The notes under the pieces are model-generated. The model saw nothing but the letters and a program-made list of their open reading frames with translations. It ran no database searches and was not told where the DNA came from. A stretch of DNA of 64,000 nucleotides, taken from positions 265,535 through 329,534 of the forward strand of contig NZ_CANKXW010000005.1 of the NCBI RefSeq assembly GCF_947487805.1. The letters are read 5' to 3'. A program made the position numbers and the translations under genes. The stretch comes from an uncultured Tateyamaria sp. (GTDB lineage: Bacteria; Pseudomonadota; Alphaproteobacteria; Rhodobacterales; Rhodobacteraceae). Positions 33,568 to 43,614 of this stretch are shown piece by piece. Each line of letters begins with the position of its first letter. The first letter of the stretch is position 1.

Positions 33568-35435
33568 GGTTGCGCTGTGCCGTGCTGGGTCTTGTCCCAA
33601 TAGTAGGGATCAAAGACCAGTTCGTAGAGCGCCTTGTAACTGGCCAGCGCACCCAGCGGGAAATAGAGCGGAAGCGTGAACACCCACGGGATCAGGTGCC
33701 TGCGTTCTTTGGCAGACGTTGCAAGGATGCCGATCAGCGCGTTGAGGATTTCGGCAAAGATGAAGAACCCGGCAAGCGGCCAGATGACACCTGCGCCCAG
33801 CGTTTCGGTAACCGGGTGAGGCAGGCCGAATGTGGGCAGGAGAAAGCTCCACAGAAGCGGCAGGGTCACGAATTGCGAGAATGTCGCCAGAAACATGACC
33901 TGAAACCCGATGAACCGTTTCCAGCCCAGATCGTGCAACAGCGCGCGCGGGTTCCGCATGTGCACGCAATAGGTGATCAGATAGCCCTTGAGCCAGCGCG
34001 ACCGCTGTTTGACCCAAGGCCAGGCGCGGCAATTGGCTTCTTCGAACGTGGCGGTGGGGATCAGTTCGGTCCGGTATCCCCGCCGCGCCAGTCGCACGCC
34101 CAGGTCGGCGTCTTCGGTCACATTATGCGCATCCCAGCCGCCAAGCTCTTCTAGGATCTCGCGTCGAAAGAAGAGTGTGGTGCCACCCAAGGGCAGGACC
34201 AAACCCATGCGCGCGACGCCAGGCAGGACAAGCCGCCACCAGCTGGCATATTCGATGGTAAAGCAGCGGGCGATCCAGTTGTAGCTGGAGTTGTAGTAGT
34301 CGAGGATACCCTGCAGGCAGGCCACATCCGGTCCTGCCTGGGCGTAATGCGCCACGACCTTTTCGATCTGATCAATCTCCGGCGCGTCCTCGGCATCCCA
34401 CACCCCGATGATGTCCCCGTCGCAGAAATCCAGTGCATAGTTCAACGCGCGGGGTTTGGTCGTGATCGTACCGTCATCGGGCACTTCGACAACGCGCATC
34501 CATTGCGGCAGCTTGGTCCGGGCAAGGGTGGCGCGGGTGACGGCATCCTTGGCTTCGAGCACCAGCACCACTTCGAGCAGGGCCTTTGGGTAGGTGAGGC
34601 GGGAAAGTCGGGCAACAAGCGCCTCGGCGATCCGCTCTTCCTTGAACAATGGCACCATGACTGACACACGCGGCAACCGGTGCGGGACGACCTTGGGCAG
34701 CGGTTCGGGGGCCGTCGGCACCCGGTCGGTCATTTGTGTAACAAGCGCCAACAATTTCAGCACGGTCGTCAGGACCAGCGTAACCACACCCCATCCGATC
34801 AAGGCGGTCATCACCCATAGCGGAAAGGCGATCAGTGCGGCGCCGAAGAGCGCCGCAAGCAACACCAGCCCGCCGTCTCCCAGAGCCTTGAGAGGTGACC
34901 AGTCGCGGCAGCTGATCTCTTGTGGAACAAGCGTCACCGCGCGGTGCGCCAGTTCCGCGCCGTGCAGCGTGCTGATTTGCGTGTTGATCTGGTCCTGATC
35001 GGCCAGCACGGGTCGGATGTCAAAGCCAGGGGCAGGCGCTGCGGCCCGCAAGGCATCAAAACGGTCCGGCCGGGTTGTCGCGACAAGCAGCGTTGTGCCG
35101 ATCCATCGCCACGGGACAACGCTAAATTTCTGGCAGAGGCGTGCGGGCAGGGCGCGGGCCATCAGCGGGCTGGGTGGATCGAGCCTTAGGTCGACATGAT
35201 CGGTGTCGTGCTGCGTTGCAAGCGCATGCAACACGTCGCGCCGGTCCACATGCCCATCGGCGACGAGAATCTCACCCAATGGTGCATTATAGGTGTGCTG
35301 TTTGCCGAGTGCTTCGATCAACGTCGTCTGAGTGATCAGACCCGCATTCACCAATTGCCGCCCCACCGGCAAGGTGGGCCGATCCCGCCGCAGGACCGGG
35401 CGGGGCTGGGAAAGGCGCAGTAACGGATCGCTCAT
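33564..35435 (-). CDS. Processive glycosyltransferase (GT2) with N-terminal MshEN c-di-GMP-type domain
   Basis: 623 residues. Residues 23-46 and 52-75 form two 24-residue MshEN motifs (PVGRQLVNAG...Q46, PLGEILVADG...Q75) separated by exactly five residues, the signature of T2SSE_N c-di-GMP-binding domains. After ~150 residues come two membrane helices, then a GT2 core with LVLEAKDA, WDAEDAPE, TEDADLG and KQRSRWLKG (Q-x-x-R-W), followed by more helices. It resembles cellulose-synthase-like enzymes. The product is probably an exopolysaccharide; which one is unknown. A consensus CtrA box lies 46 bases upstream. Confidence 0.85.
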   Translation of the reverse strand: MSDPLLRLSQPRPVLRRDRPTLPVGRQLVNAGLITQTTLIEALGKQHTYNAPLGEILVADGHVDRRDVLHALATQHDTDHVDLRLDPPSPLMARALPARLCQKFSVVPWRWIGTTLLVATTRPDRFDALRAAAPAPGFDIRPVLADQDQINTQISTLHGAELAHRAVTLVPQEISCRDWSPLKALGDGGLVLLAALFGAALIAFPLWVMTALIGWGVVTLVLTTVLKLLALVTQMTDRVPTAPEPLPKVVPHRLPRVSVMVPLFKEERIAEALVARLSRLTYPKALLEVVLVLEAKDAVTRATLARTKLPQWMRVVEVPDDGTITTKPRALNYALDFCDGDIIGVWDAEDAPEIDQIEKVVAHYAQAGPDVACLQGILDYYNSSYNWIARCFTIEYASWWRLVLPGVARMGLVLPLGGTTLFFRREILEELGGWDAHNVTEDADLGVRLARRGYRTELIPTATFEEANCRAWPWVKQRSRWLKGYLITYCVHMRNPRALLHDLGWKRFIGFQVMFLATFSQFVTLPLLWSFLLPTFGLPHPVTETLGAGVIWPLAGFFIFAEILNALIGILATSAKERRHLIPWVFTLPLYFPLGALASYKALYELVFDPYYWDKTQHGTAQP

Positions 35436-35481
35436 GATGGGGTCCGAACATATGGCTCGGGCCCACTGTGAAGCTGTCCAG

Positions 35482-35497
35482 TTAACGAAGCGTTAAG
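35482..35497 (-). promoter_or_regulatory. Consensus CtrA-binding site before the MshEN-GT2 gene
   Basis: On the minus strand the sequence is TTAA-N7-TTAAC, an exact match to the alphaproteobacterial CtrA box. It is also an inverted repeat (TTAACG/CGTTAA). It sits 46 bases before the start of the glycosyltransferase gene and after the carA stop. Confidence 0.6.
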
Positions 35498-35546
35498 GTT
35501 GTGGCGTTGCGCGGATCAATCAACCAAAGCGCGATGCAATCCCGCC

Positions 35547-36704
35547 TCAGACGGCGCGCGCCGCCATCGCGTCGGCAAATCGTTCAAAAAGGTAATAGCT
35601 GTCTTGCGGGCCGGGGCTTGCCTCAGGGTGGTATTGGACCGAGTAAACCGGCTTGCCCTCGACCCGGATGCCACAGTTGGAGCCGTCAAAGAGCGACGTG
35701 TGGGTTTCGATGACGCCATCAGGCAGGGTCTGCGCATCCACGGCAAATCCGTGGTTCATCGAGGTGATCTCTACCTTGCCTGTGTCCAGATCCTTGACCG
35801 GGTGGTTGGCGCCGTGGTGACCGTGGTTCATCTTGATCGTCTTTGCACCCAGGGCGAGGGCCAGCATCTGGTGGCCAAGGCAAATGCCGAACATGGGTAC
35901 GTCCCGGCCCAGGATATCTTGGATCATCGGTACCGCGTAAGCCCCGGTGGCCGCCGGATCACCGGGGCCGTTGGACAGGAACACGCCGTCTGGATTGTGG
36001 GCCATCACCTCTTCGGCAGTGGCGGTGGCGGGCAGAACGGTCACATCGCAGCCCGCAGAGGCAAGACAGCGCAGGATGTTCCGCTTGGCGCCATAGTCGA
36101 TGGCGACCACTTTGTGCTTGGGGTCGGTCTGGGGCGTATAGCCTTCGGGCCAGGCCCACCGCATCTCGTTCCAGTGATAGGATTGGGCGCAGGTGACCTC
36201 CTTGGCCAGATCCATCCCTTCGAGGCCCGCAAAGGCGCGCGCGGCAGCAACCAGCGCATCAGTGTCAAATGTGCCATCGGGGCTGTGCGCCAAGGCCACG
36301 TGTGGTGCGCCAGCCTGCCGGATCGCGCGCGTCAGACGCCGCGTGTCCACGCCGCCGATGGCGATCCGCCCGCGCGCAGCCAGCCAGCCCGACAGGTGTT
36401 CCGCGGCGCGCCAGTTCGACGGGTCTGTGGGCATCCACTTGACCACCATACCAGAGGCAACCGGATCGCCTGTTTCGTCATCTTCGGGGTTCACGCCCAC
36501 ATTGCCGATATGCGGAAAGGTAAAGGTCACGACCTGCCCGGCATAAGACGGGTCGGTCATGATTTCCTGGTATCCCGTCATGGCCGTGTTGAAACACAGT
36601 TCGGCCTCGGTCTGGCCTGTGGCTCCGAACCCGTGGCCGAAGAACAATGTGCCATCAGCAAGGGCGAGGCAGGCAGTCGGTGCAGGTGTGGCGGCGGCGT
36701 TCAT
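35547..36704 (-). CDS. carA: Carbamoyl-phosphate synthase small subunit
   Basis: 385 residues. The N-terminal domain begins ACLALADGTLFFGHGFG and includes FNTAMTGYQEIMTDPSYAGQ. The class I glutaminase domain has the nucleophile in MFGICLGHQMLALA, plus MNHGFAVD and the His-Glu pair in QYHPEASPGPQDS. It hydrolyses glutamine to supply ammonia to CarB for arginine and pyrimidine synthesis; carB is not in the window. SD AGAGG precedes the ATG. It is divergent from the yqeY-like gene. Confidence 0.97.
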   Translation of the reverse strand: MNAAATPAPTACLALADGTLFFGHGFGATGQTEAELCFNTAMTGYQEIMTDPSYAGQVVTFTFPHIGNVGVNPEDDETGDPVASGMVVKWMPTDPSNWRAAEHLSGWLAARGRIAIGGVDTRRLTRAIRQAGAPHVALAHSPDGTFDTDALVAAARAFAGLEGMDLAKEVTCAQSYHWNEMRWAWPEGYTPQTDPKHKVVAIDYGAKRNILRCLASAGCDVTVLPATATAEEVMAHNPDGVFLSNGPGDPAATGAYAVPMIQDILGRDVPMFGICLGHQMLALALGAKTIKMNHGHHGANHPVKDLDTGKVEITSMNHGFAVDAQTLPDGVIETHTSLFDGSNCGIRVEGKPVYSVQYHPEASPGPQDSYYLFERFADAMAARAV

Positions 36705-36913
36705 GGGCGGACCTCTGGCAGCAGGGGGAACATGTGGAATGTCGGCAAATTGCGCGGAAACTAGTGTGCGCAGGGCACAGGGTCAAGCAAGATCGGAATT
36801 TTGAGTTTTCGTTTTAAAACAGTAACTTGTGCCGCTTCGTCCGGGTTGCCTCGTATATCCGTTTTCAGTATGGTCCCAAGTTCAACACGTGCCCATGGGG
36901 ATGGACATCACAA

Positions 36914-37378
36914 ATGGATTTACGCGCCAAGATTTCGGCCGCTCTCAAGCAGGCCATGAAAGACAAGGATGCGGAGCGTCTGTCGACGCTGCGGCTGATC
37001 AATGCCGCGATCAAGGACAAGGATATCGACGCCCGCGCGGCAGGCGAAGATGACGGTGTCGGAGAGGCCGAAGTGCTTGGGATCCTTGGGAAAATGTCAA
37101 AGCAGCGCACCGAAAGTGCCCGCACCTATGAGGAAGGCGGGCGGCTGGATCTGGCGGAACGCGAGCTGTCGGAGATCAAGGTCATCGAAGAATTCCTGCC
37201 ACAGCAGTTGGACAACGATGCCAGCGCCAAGGCCGTCGATGCCGCCATCGCCGAGGTCGGCGCGGACAGCATCCGCGACATGGGCAAGGTGATGGGTGTG
37301 CTCAAGTCGAAATATACCGGCCAGATGGATTTCGGCACTGTTGGTCCGATGGTCAAGGATCGGCTCTGCGCGTCCTAG
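36914..37378 (+). CDS. GatB/YqeY-domain protein
   Basis: 154 residues, the usual YqeY length: MDLRAKISAALKQAMKDKDAERLSTLRLINAAIKDKDI, EGGRLDLAERELSEIKVIEEFLPQQL, and the helical tail IRDMGKVMGVLKSKYTGQMD. It resembles the tRNA-binding tail domain of GatB, but free YqeY proteins have no settled role. The Shine-Dalgarno is weak. It is divergent from carA, a common arrangement in alphaproteobacteria. The 209-base gap between them has a palindrome GTTTTAAAAC. Confidence 0.92.
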   Translation: MDLRAKISAALKQAMKDKDAERLSTLRLINAAIKDKDIDARAAGEDDGVGEAEVLGILGKMSKQRTESARTYEEGGRLDLAERELSEIKVIEEFLPQQLDNDASAKAVDAAIAEVGADSIRDMGKVMGVLKSKYTGQMDFGTVGPMVKDRLCAS

Positions 37379-37869
37379 ACCGCCGTTGGCCGCTGCAAGG
37401 CGCGCTGTAGGTCTTCGAAGAGGTCAAGCCGCTCTTCCTCGCTGAGAAACGCGCCGATCTCTACTTCGCGCCCTTTGCCTTTGAGCGTGATGTAGTTGGG
37501 CACAGGGCCCTTGTCCTCATGCTTGGTCACTTGCGTCCAGTAGCGGTTGCAATCCCATGTCTGGACCGCGCCGTTGGCGTCGGTCCGGGTCAGGTGCGTT
37601 TCCTCTGCATCCAGTCGCAGCACTTCGATGATCTGGCGGGCACGGCGATTGCGGCGGAGCGCATAGTAGATGCCCCACACGGCCACCATCAGGAAGGGCA
37701 GTACCCCCCATAACACGACACTCCCCAAAAGCGGCAGTGCGGGAATGAGGATCAAGGTGAATGTCGCCAGAACAAAAGCCGCCATCCCGTGCGGGGGCAG
37801 CGAATTGTGCGGCCAGAGCAGGAGCTCTTGCACCTGTGCGTCCGGTTCTGTGGTCCAACGATATGGCAT
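37375..37869 (-). CDS. DUF2244 membrane protein
   Basis: 164 residues with two adjacent helices (~27-70, GMAAFVLATFTLILIPALPLL and VVLWGVLPFLMVAVWGIYYAL) between a short N-terminus and a cytosolic domain with LRLDAEETHLTR and VEIGAFLSEEERLDLFEDL. These match DUF2244, an alphaproteobacterial family of unknown role. It is often near cytochrome oxidase genes, and ctaD lies 1 kb further on here. It interlocks stop codons with the yqeY-like gene. Confidence 0.85.
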   Translation of the reverse strand: MPYRWTTEPDAQVQELLLWPHNSLPPHGMAAFVLATFTLILIPALPLLGSVVLWGVLPFLMVAVWGIYYALRRNRRARQIIEVLRLDAEETHLTRTDANGAVQTWDCNRYWTQVTKHEDKGPVPNYITLKGKGREVEIGAFLSEEERLDLFEDLQRALQRPTAV

Positions 37870-37953
37870 GACAGGATTTATAATCTGTCTCGCGCCCTTG
37901 TCGAACGACAGGGTGTCGCGGCGCGGGTGTTTCGGGCCCGCACCGCGATCTGG

Positions 37954-38577
37954 TCAGAGATCGGTATAGGCCACTGACGGCTCCGGCGTAAGGGTGCGTC
38001 GCTGCGCCGTACCGGAGGCGAGGTCCTGCCGGTAAAGCTTGAGCAGCCCGCGTGTCCCGTCAGGCAGGGCCGCAATCTGGCCCAGAGTGCTGTTGCCGCC
38101 CGCCTCGGCGCGGAGGTAGGACGTGGTCAGCAGATGCTGCTGAAACGTGGTTAACGTCCCGGTGGCCTCATAGCCCATATACCGTTGGTAATTCGAAATC
38201 GCGCTGCGTGTCTTGGGGCCGACGCGACCGTCCACAGTTCCTGCATCAAAGCCGAAATAGGTCAGCGCCGACTGAATCTCGCGACCTTCGGTGGTGGCGG
38301 GGATGCTGGGCCGATAGGCTTTCTTGGCGGTGTATTTGCGGGGCTTGGGCTTGTAGGTCGCCGTCGGGGCGGTGGCGCGGGTGCGGGCGCGCTGTTGCTG
38401 CTGGATCTGGGCGTCGCGTGCTTTCTTCTTGCGCACCTCTTTCTGGATGATGGCACCGGCGACACCGCCGATCAGGGCACCGGTGATGAAATCCTTGCCG
38501 TCGGCGGCAACGCGGGTGGCGGGGACGAGGGCGATGGCGGCCACGAGGGCGCCGGTTGTCAGTTTTGGCAGACGCAT
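37954..38577 (-). CDS. Exported peptidoglycan-binding-domain protein (paralogue A)
   Basis: 207 residues with a signal peptide (cut near ATRVAA), a short glycine-rich stretch DFITGALIGGVAGAIIQ, a basic linker rich in Lys/Arg/Gln, and a peptidoglycan-binding helix bundle TTEGREIQSALTYFGFDAGTVDGRVGPKTRSAISNYQRYMG. It ends with a segment TRGLLKLYRQDLASG. The same arrangement recurs in the protein at 46438-47709, so the two are paralogues. AAAGGAG precedes the start. Confidence 0.85.
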   Translation of the reverse strand: MRLPKLTTGALVAAIALVPATRVAADGKDFITGALIGGVAGAIIQKEVRKKKARDAQIQQQQRARTRATAPTATYKPKPRKYTAKKAYRPSIPATTEGREIQSALTYFGFDAGTVDGRVGPKTRSAISNYQRYMGYEATGTLTTFQQHLLTTSYLRAEAGGNSTLGQIAALPDGTRGLLKLYRQDLASGTAQRRTLTPEPSVAYTDL

Positions 38578-38840
38578 TGGAATGCTCCTTTGGCTGTATC
38601 AGGGTGCGCAAGGGGGCACGTGTTCGGGCAGCGTGGTCCATGTGCGGCACACTCGGCATATGGGACGTTTAGCGGGGCATGAAACCGCGATAGCGCCGCG
38701 CGCCCTAAATGGGCGGCAATCTGCACGTTTCTCGGCGCGAACAAGCAACGAACCGCGTGTGACGTCGCGCTGTTATTGCATAGCAGGCGGCAAGGCGCCG
38801 TGATTCATGACCCGGACTGGCCACACGACCATCGCCAAAT

Positions 38841-38870
38841 AAAAAGGGCCCCGGTCGCCACCGGAGCCCT
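38841..38870 (-). terminator. Intrinsic terminator after ctaD
   Basis: On the minus strand a stem of ten pairs with one mismatch (38861-38870 with 38845-38855) and a GGCG loop is followed by TTTTT. It lies 27 bases after the ctaD stop. Confidence 0.85.
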
Positions 38871-38896
38871 GTTTCAGTTTCATGTCTCAGACCGGG

Positions 38897-40633
38897 CTAT
38901 TCCGGTTTGTACTGTCCGTCTCGCGGGTGACTGGTGTCGACCCACTCGTCAAAGTTATCCGGATAGCGGTGCGACTTGTCCCAGTCTTCCTGCTTGGGCA
39001 GGATTTCGAACGTGTGCTCTGGCGGCGGGCTGGGCAGTGTCCATTCCAGCGTGTCCGCATATTCGTTCCACGGGTTGTTCTCGGTCACCTTGGCGCCGCG
39101 CAGCAGCGAATAGCCAATCACACCAAAGAAGAACACGAAGGACGCGAAGGACAGGAATGCACCCCACGACGACCACTCGTTCCAATAAGCAAACTGCTCG
39201 GGGTAGTCGATGTAGCGGCGCGGCATCCCTTGGCGACCCAGGAAGTGCTGGGGGAAGAAGGTGATGTTGGCACCGATGAACATCGCCCAGAAGTGCAGCT
39301 TTCCTGCCCATTCGGGATACATGCGGCCTGTCATCTTGGGGAAGTAGAAGTAAACCCCCGCAAAGATCGCGAACACGGCGCCAAGGCTCATCACGTAGTG
39401 GAAGTGCGCGACCACGTAGTATGTATCGTGATAGTAGCGGTCCACGGCGGCCTGGCTGAGTACGATGCCCGTGACCCCACCTGCGGTGAACAGGAACAGG
39501 AAGCCGAAGGCCCACAGCATGGGTGTCTTCATCTCGACCGAACCGCCCCACATGGTGGCGATCCAGCTAAAGACCTTGACCCCTGTGGGCACCGCGATGA
39601 CCATCGTCGCCAGCATGAAGTAGGCCTGCTGGTTCAGCGACATGCCGACCGTGTACATGTGGTGCGCCCACACGACAAAGCCCAGCACGCCAATTGCGAT
39701 CAGCGCCCAGACCATCGGCAGGTAGCCAAAGACCGGCTTGCGGCTGAACGTTGCGATCACGTGGCTGATGATGCCGAAACCGGGCAGGATGATGATGTAC
39801 ACTTCTGGGTGACCAAAGAACCACAGGATGTGCTGGTACAGCACCGGGTCACCGCCACCTGCGGGGTCAAAGAAGGCGAAGCCAAAGTTACGGTCCATCA
39901 GAAGCATGGTGATCGCGCCCGCCAGAACCGGCAGGGACAGAAGGATCAGCCACGACGTGATGAAGATCGACCAAGAGAACAGCGGCACCTTGAACAATGT
40001 CATGCCGGGGGCCCGCATGTTCAGGAATGTCGTGATCATGTTGATTGCACCCAGGATCGACGAGGCACCCGAAACGTGGACCGCAAAGATAGCGAGGTCC
40101 ATCGACATGCCCTGTTCATTGGTCGACAGCGGCGGGTACAAAACCCAGCCCACGCCCGAGCCGGCCTGGCCATTGCCACCGGGGGCGAGCACCGAACAGA
40201 TCGCCAGCGTGGTACCGGCCACATACAGCCAGAAGGACAGGTTATTCATCCGCGGGAACGCCATGTCCGGAGCACCGATCTGCAGCGGCATGAAATAGTT
40301 GCCGAACCCGCCGAAAAGCGCGGGGATCACGACGAAGAACATCATCAGGATGCCGTGTCCGGTGATCAGCACGTTCCAGAGGTGGCCGTTGGGCGTACAT
40401 TCACCCGCGGCCGCGGCTGTCAGGCGTGCGCCTTCCATACACATGTACTGTACGCCCGGATCCATAAGTTCGAGGCGCATGTAAACCGTGAACGCCACCG
40501 AGACAAAGCCGACAAGGGCCGAAACGATGAGGTACAGGATACCGATATCTTTGTGGTTGGTGGACATGAACCAACGGGTGAAAAAGCCCCGTTCGTCTTC
40601 GTGCTCGTGCCCGTGAATGGCTGCGTCTGCCAT
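38897..40633 (-). CDS. ctaD: Cytochrome c oxidase subunit I (aa3 type)
   Basis: 578 residues with 12 membrane helices. Heme-copper motifs: [10 protein letters not shown] (heme a ligand), [18 protein letters not shown] (Cu-B histidine, cross-linked Tyr and the Glu of the D-channel), [10 protein letters not shown] (Cu-B histidines) and [10 protein letters not shown] (heme ligands). The N-terminus has [11 protein letters not shown]. It is the catalytic subunit of the terminal oxidase that reduces oxygen to water and pumps protons. The start follows GGAGG. Other cta genes are not in the window; this gene stands alone with its own terminator. Confidence 0.97.
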   Translation of the reverse strand: MADAAIHGHEHEDERGFFTRWFMSTNHKDIGILYLIVSALVGFVSVAFTVYMRLELMDPGVQYMCMEGARLTAAAAGECTPNGHLWNVLITGHGILMMFFVVIPALFGGFGNYFMPLQIGAPDMAFPRMNNLSFWLYVAGTTLAICSVLAPGGNGQAGSGVGWVLYPPLSTNEQGMSMDLAIFAVHVSGASSILGAINMITTFLNMRAPGMTLFKVPLFSWSIFITSWLILLSLPVLAGAITMLLMDRNFGFAFFDPAGGGDPVLYQHILWFFGHPEVYIIILPGFGIISHVIATFSRKPVFGYLPMVWALIAIGVLGFVVWAHHMYTVGMSLNQQAYFMLATMVIAVPTGVKVFSWIATMWGGSVEMKTPMLWAFGFLFLFTAGGVTGIVLSQAAVDRYYHDTYYVVAHFHYVMSLGAVFAIFAGVYFYFPKMTGRMYPEWAGKLHFWAMFIGANITFFPQHFLGRQGMPRRYIDYPEQFAYWNEWSSWGAFLSFASFVFFFGVIGYSLLRGAKVTENNPWNEYADTLEWTLPSPPPEHTFEILPKQEDWDKSHRYPDNFDEWVDTSHPRDGQYKPE

Positions 40634-41010
40634 GCGGTGCCTCCTGGCTTGGAACTGTTAACGCGCGCGGGGTTCCCATCCGCACACGGATTCTTGAGTG
40701 GTTCTAGAGTTTTGGCACGCCCGCATCAATGGAAGATCGCCTTTGGGACCGGGATGAATTGTCGCGTGTGAACCATGATGCATAGTCCGTTGGGGTCTGG
40801 TTTGAAAACCCAGCCAAATTGGTGCCGGTGTTTCCACCGTGGAAACGATCGCGCCTGTCTTGTGCTTGCGTTTCCAAATCAGGGCCGACCGCACAAAATG
40901 GCCTAGGTTTCGTGGCTTTGTGCGCATCTTTCATCCACCGATAAACCTGATTCCACCGCCATTAACGCTCCGTGAATGCGTGCAAAGCGCTGTGGAGTGA
41001 GTGAAGATCA
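40634..41010. other. Intergenic region between ctaD and RTX-Hint gene
   Basis: 377 bases holding the divergent promoters of ctaD and the RTX-Hint gene. A near-CtrA site TTAA-N7-TGAA lies at 40962-40976, about 35 bases before the RTX start. I see no convincing gene. A minus-strand 89-codon frame (40658-40927) has no ribosome-binding site and no recognisable protein character. Confidence 0.6.
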
Positions 41011-43614
41011 ATGGCAACGAATGACAATACGAATCCCGGAACCGAGGGTGACCAGGTTATCAGCGGGACAACTGGCGCGGACACACTGACGGGTGCGTTC
41101 GGCTCGGACACGATCAACGGCGGCGACAGCGCAGATGTGCTAAGCGGTGACGGTCCGGTTCAGGGCGCATGGCATTTCGAAACCTTCGACTATGATTTCA
41201 CCTCTGCCGCAGGGCAGGCGTTTGACATCGAGAACGGTGTGCGCACCGGATCGGGCTATGTCAGCGACTTCAACGAAGGCGGCCTGACCAACACCGTGCG
41301 CGGCACGCCCGGCAGCAACCCGGAAAACTTCGGCGTCATCTATACCAGCACGTTGAACGTCGTTTCGGGGGGGACGTATCGTCTGACCACGTCGTCGGAC
41401 GACGGCTCTACGATCCAGATCTTTGATTCCGCGGGCAATCCCCTGCAATTCGCCAACCAGTCCGGCGGCACGCTCGACTATCTGAATAACGATTTCCACC
41501 AAGGCACCACCACGCGGTTCGGCGACGTGGTGCTGGACCCGAATGAAACCTACACCATCCAGATCCGCTATTGGGAGAATCAGGGCGGTGACACGCTGGC
41601 GGCCACGATCAGCGGGCCGGACACCGGCAATGTATCCGAAAGCCTGCTGACCACTGATATGATCGGCATGCCGCCCGGACCGGAATATTCGGTCACCGGC
41701 ACGCCGGCGGGCATCGAAGGAGATGACTATATCGATGGCGGGGCCGGTGCCGATAGTATCGACGGAGACGGCGGAAATGACACGCTTTTGGGCGGTGCGG
41801 GTCAGGATACGATCGATGGCGGCAGCGGCGACGATGTCATTGATGGCGGCGACAATACTGATTTCATCTACGGCGGGGCGGGCAACGACAGCATAACGGA
41901 CACTGGCGGCGCCCTCTCCGACGACACGATCGACGGCGGCAGCGGCAACGACACCATTGACGGCGGCGCGCGTGAAGACCTTTTGACCGGCGGAACCGGC
42001 GACGATCAGATCTTGGGCGGGGATGGCAATGATACCATTCTGGGCGAACTGGGGTCTGACAATCTGTTCGGGGGGGCGGGCAACGATATTCTGGTTGGCG
42101 ATACGCTCGGAGGGGCCGGTGCTACTACGGGCTCTGTCCTCGCGGTTGAGGATTTCGAGGGTGGCGCCAGCGGCTGGTCCGACAACGCGACCGAAACGGA
42201 CCCGGGTGTTGGCGAGGTGCTGGGCCGTTTTGGTTCCGCTGACGGCGTGAACGCCACGCAAAAGACCTTTGCCCTTGATGCCACCAAGGATTTCGCGGTT
42301 ATCGAATTCGACGCCCACCTGATCGACAGTTGGGACGGAGAGAGCTTTGTCATCACTCTGAACGGCGAAGACGTGTCGTTCACCCACGTTTACAATCAGC
42401 CCGCCGTCGGCGGCAGCCAGAGCTTTGTCGGATCGGATGGCGCAACCTACACGGTCGATTACACTCCGACCGCCCACGGCGCATTTGCCTTCTCCAGCGG
42501 ATCGGGTGGCGGGTTTGAAGACGCGACATTTGCCGTCAAGATCACGGTCGAAGACCCGCCCGCAAATCTGACCATCGGTTTTGGCAGTACGCTGGATCAG
42601 TCGACGACAGACGAAAGCTTTGCCATCGACAACCTGTCGGTCATTGCCACGGATGATCCAAACGACACTCTGGCGTCCGTCCAGTCCGGCCTCGCGGTTG
42701 GGGCAGACGACACGCTGACCGGCGGAACTGGCGACGACACCCTGACAGGCGGCGACGGGGATGATGTGTTTGTCTACACGCCCGGCGACGGCAATGATGT
42801 CATCACCGATTTCAACGCGGGCAATAGCGGCGCGCTGGATGATGGCGATCAGACCAACAACGATTTTATCGATCTGAGCGCCTACTACTCCCACATTCAC
42901 GAATTGCGGTCGGATCTGGCCGATGACGGGGTGCTGAACCAATCTGTCGGCGATTTCGCGGACAACACGGCGCTCGGTGGCTCGATCACCATGACAGGTG
43001 TTGGCGCGAACGACCTGACATTCGACAACACAAACGTGGCCTGCTTCACCGCAGGGGTGCTGATCGACACGGTTGACGGCCCCGTGCCCGTGGAACAGTT
43101 GCGCCGCGGCATGCGCTTGCGCACGTATGACAATGGCGACCGGCCTGTGCGCGCCGTTCTGCGCCGCAGTGTTAACGGATCGGGTGAGCTTGCACCTGTC
43201 CATATCTCTGCCGGTGCGCTGGACAACGACCGCGACCTGATCGTGTCCCCGGCCCACCGGATGCTGATCTCGGATTGGCGGGCGCAGATGCTCTTTGGTG
43301 CCGATGAGGTGCTGGTGAGCGCGATCAATCTCGTGCGGGGCGACATGATCTATCGTGCGCCTGTCCCGCAGGTGACCTATTACCACATCCTGCTGGACCG
43401 GCACGAGATCATCTTTGCCGAAGGCGCCGCGACCGAAAGCTTCCATCTGTCCCGCGAGGCGGTAGATGCAGCTGAATACGGCGATGCCGAAGAGGGCGCC
43501 GTCGCCGCAGAGATCGCGCGTATCTTCCCTGAACTGCTGATGTGCGCCAGCCGGTGCGTGCGTCCGGTGATGAAAGGGTATGAGGCGCGTGCGCTGGCCG
43601 GGATGCTTGGTTAA
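41011..43614 (+). CDS. RTX exoprotein with PA14-like, lectin-like and C-terminal Hint domains
   Basis: 867 residues, very acidic, no signal peptide. In order: a short RTX start (~10-48), a PA14-like domain (~50-230, [26 protein letters not shown]), RTX nonapeptides (~235-365, [11 protein letters not shown] type), a jelly-roll or MAM-like segment (~370-560, DFEGGASGW), a second RTX block (~570-605), and a Hint_2 domain starting at Cys678 ([20 protein letters not shown]) with [13 protein letters not shown] proteins bind calcium and usually leave by a type I secretion system, not encoded here. Hint suggests autoprocessing. Its stop interlocks with lipB. Confidence 0.85.
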   Translation: MATNDNTNPGTEGDQVISGTTGADTLTGAFGSDTINGGDSADVLSGDGPVQGAWHFETFDYDFTSAAGQAFDIENGVRTGSGYVSDFNEGGLTNTVRGTPGSNPENFGVIYTSTLNVVSGGTYRLTTSSDDGSTIQIFDSAGNPLQFANQSGGTLDYLNNDFHQGTTTRFGDVVLDPNETYTIQIRYWENQGGDTLAATISGPDTGNVSESLLTTDMIGMPPGPEYSVTGTPAGIEGDDYIDGGAGADSIDGDGGNDTLLGGAGQDTIDGGSGDDVIDGGDNTDFIYGGAGNDSITDTGGALSDDTIDGGSGNDTIDGGAREDLLTGGTGDDQILGGDGNDTILGELGSDNLFGGAGNDILVGDTLGGAGATTGSVLAVEDFEGGASGWSDNATETDPGVGEVLGRFGSADGVNATQKTFALDATKDFAVIEFDAHLIDSWDGESFVITLNGEDVSFTHVYNQPAVGGSQSFVGSDGATYTVDYTPTAHGAFAFSSGSGGGFEDATFAVKITVEDPPANLTIGFGSTLDQSTTDESFAIDNLSVIATDDPNDTLASVQSGLAVGADDTLTGGTGDDTLTGGDGDDVFVYTPGDGNDVITDFNAGNSGALDDGDQTNNDFIDLSAYYSHIHELRSDLADDGVLNQSVGDFADNTALGGSITMTGVGANDLTFDNTNVACFTAGVLIDTVDGPVPVEQLRRGMRLRTYDNGDRPVRAVLRRSVNGSGELAPVHISAGALDNDRDLIVSPAHRMLISDWRAQMLFGADEVLVSAINLVRGDMIYRAPVPQVTYYHILLDRHEIIFAEGAATESFHLSREAVDAAEYGDAEEGAVAAEIARIFPELLMCASRCVRPVMKGYEARALAGMLG

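Noticed and set aside
38882..40771. 629-codon plus-strand open frame across ctaD
   Set aside because: Antisense of ctaD; highly charged, His/Arg-rich, no family resemblance.
40658..40927. 89-codon minus-strand frame upstream of ctaD
   Set aside because: No Shine-Dalgarno, odd composition, and it occupies the promoter region.
41140..43446. 768-codon minus-strand open frame across the RTX-Hint gene
   Set aside because: Antisense of RTX repeats; no protein-like features and the plus-strand gene is clear.
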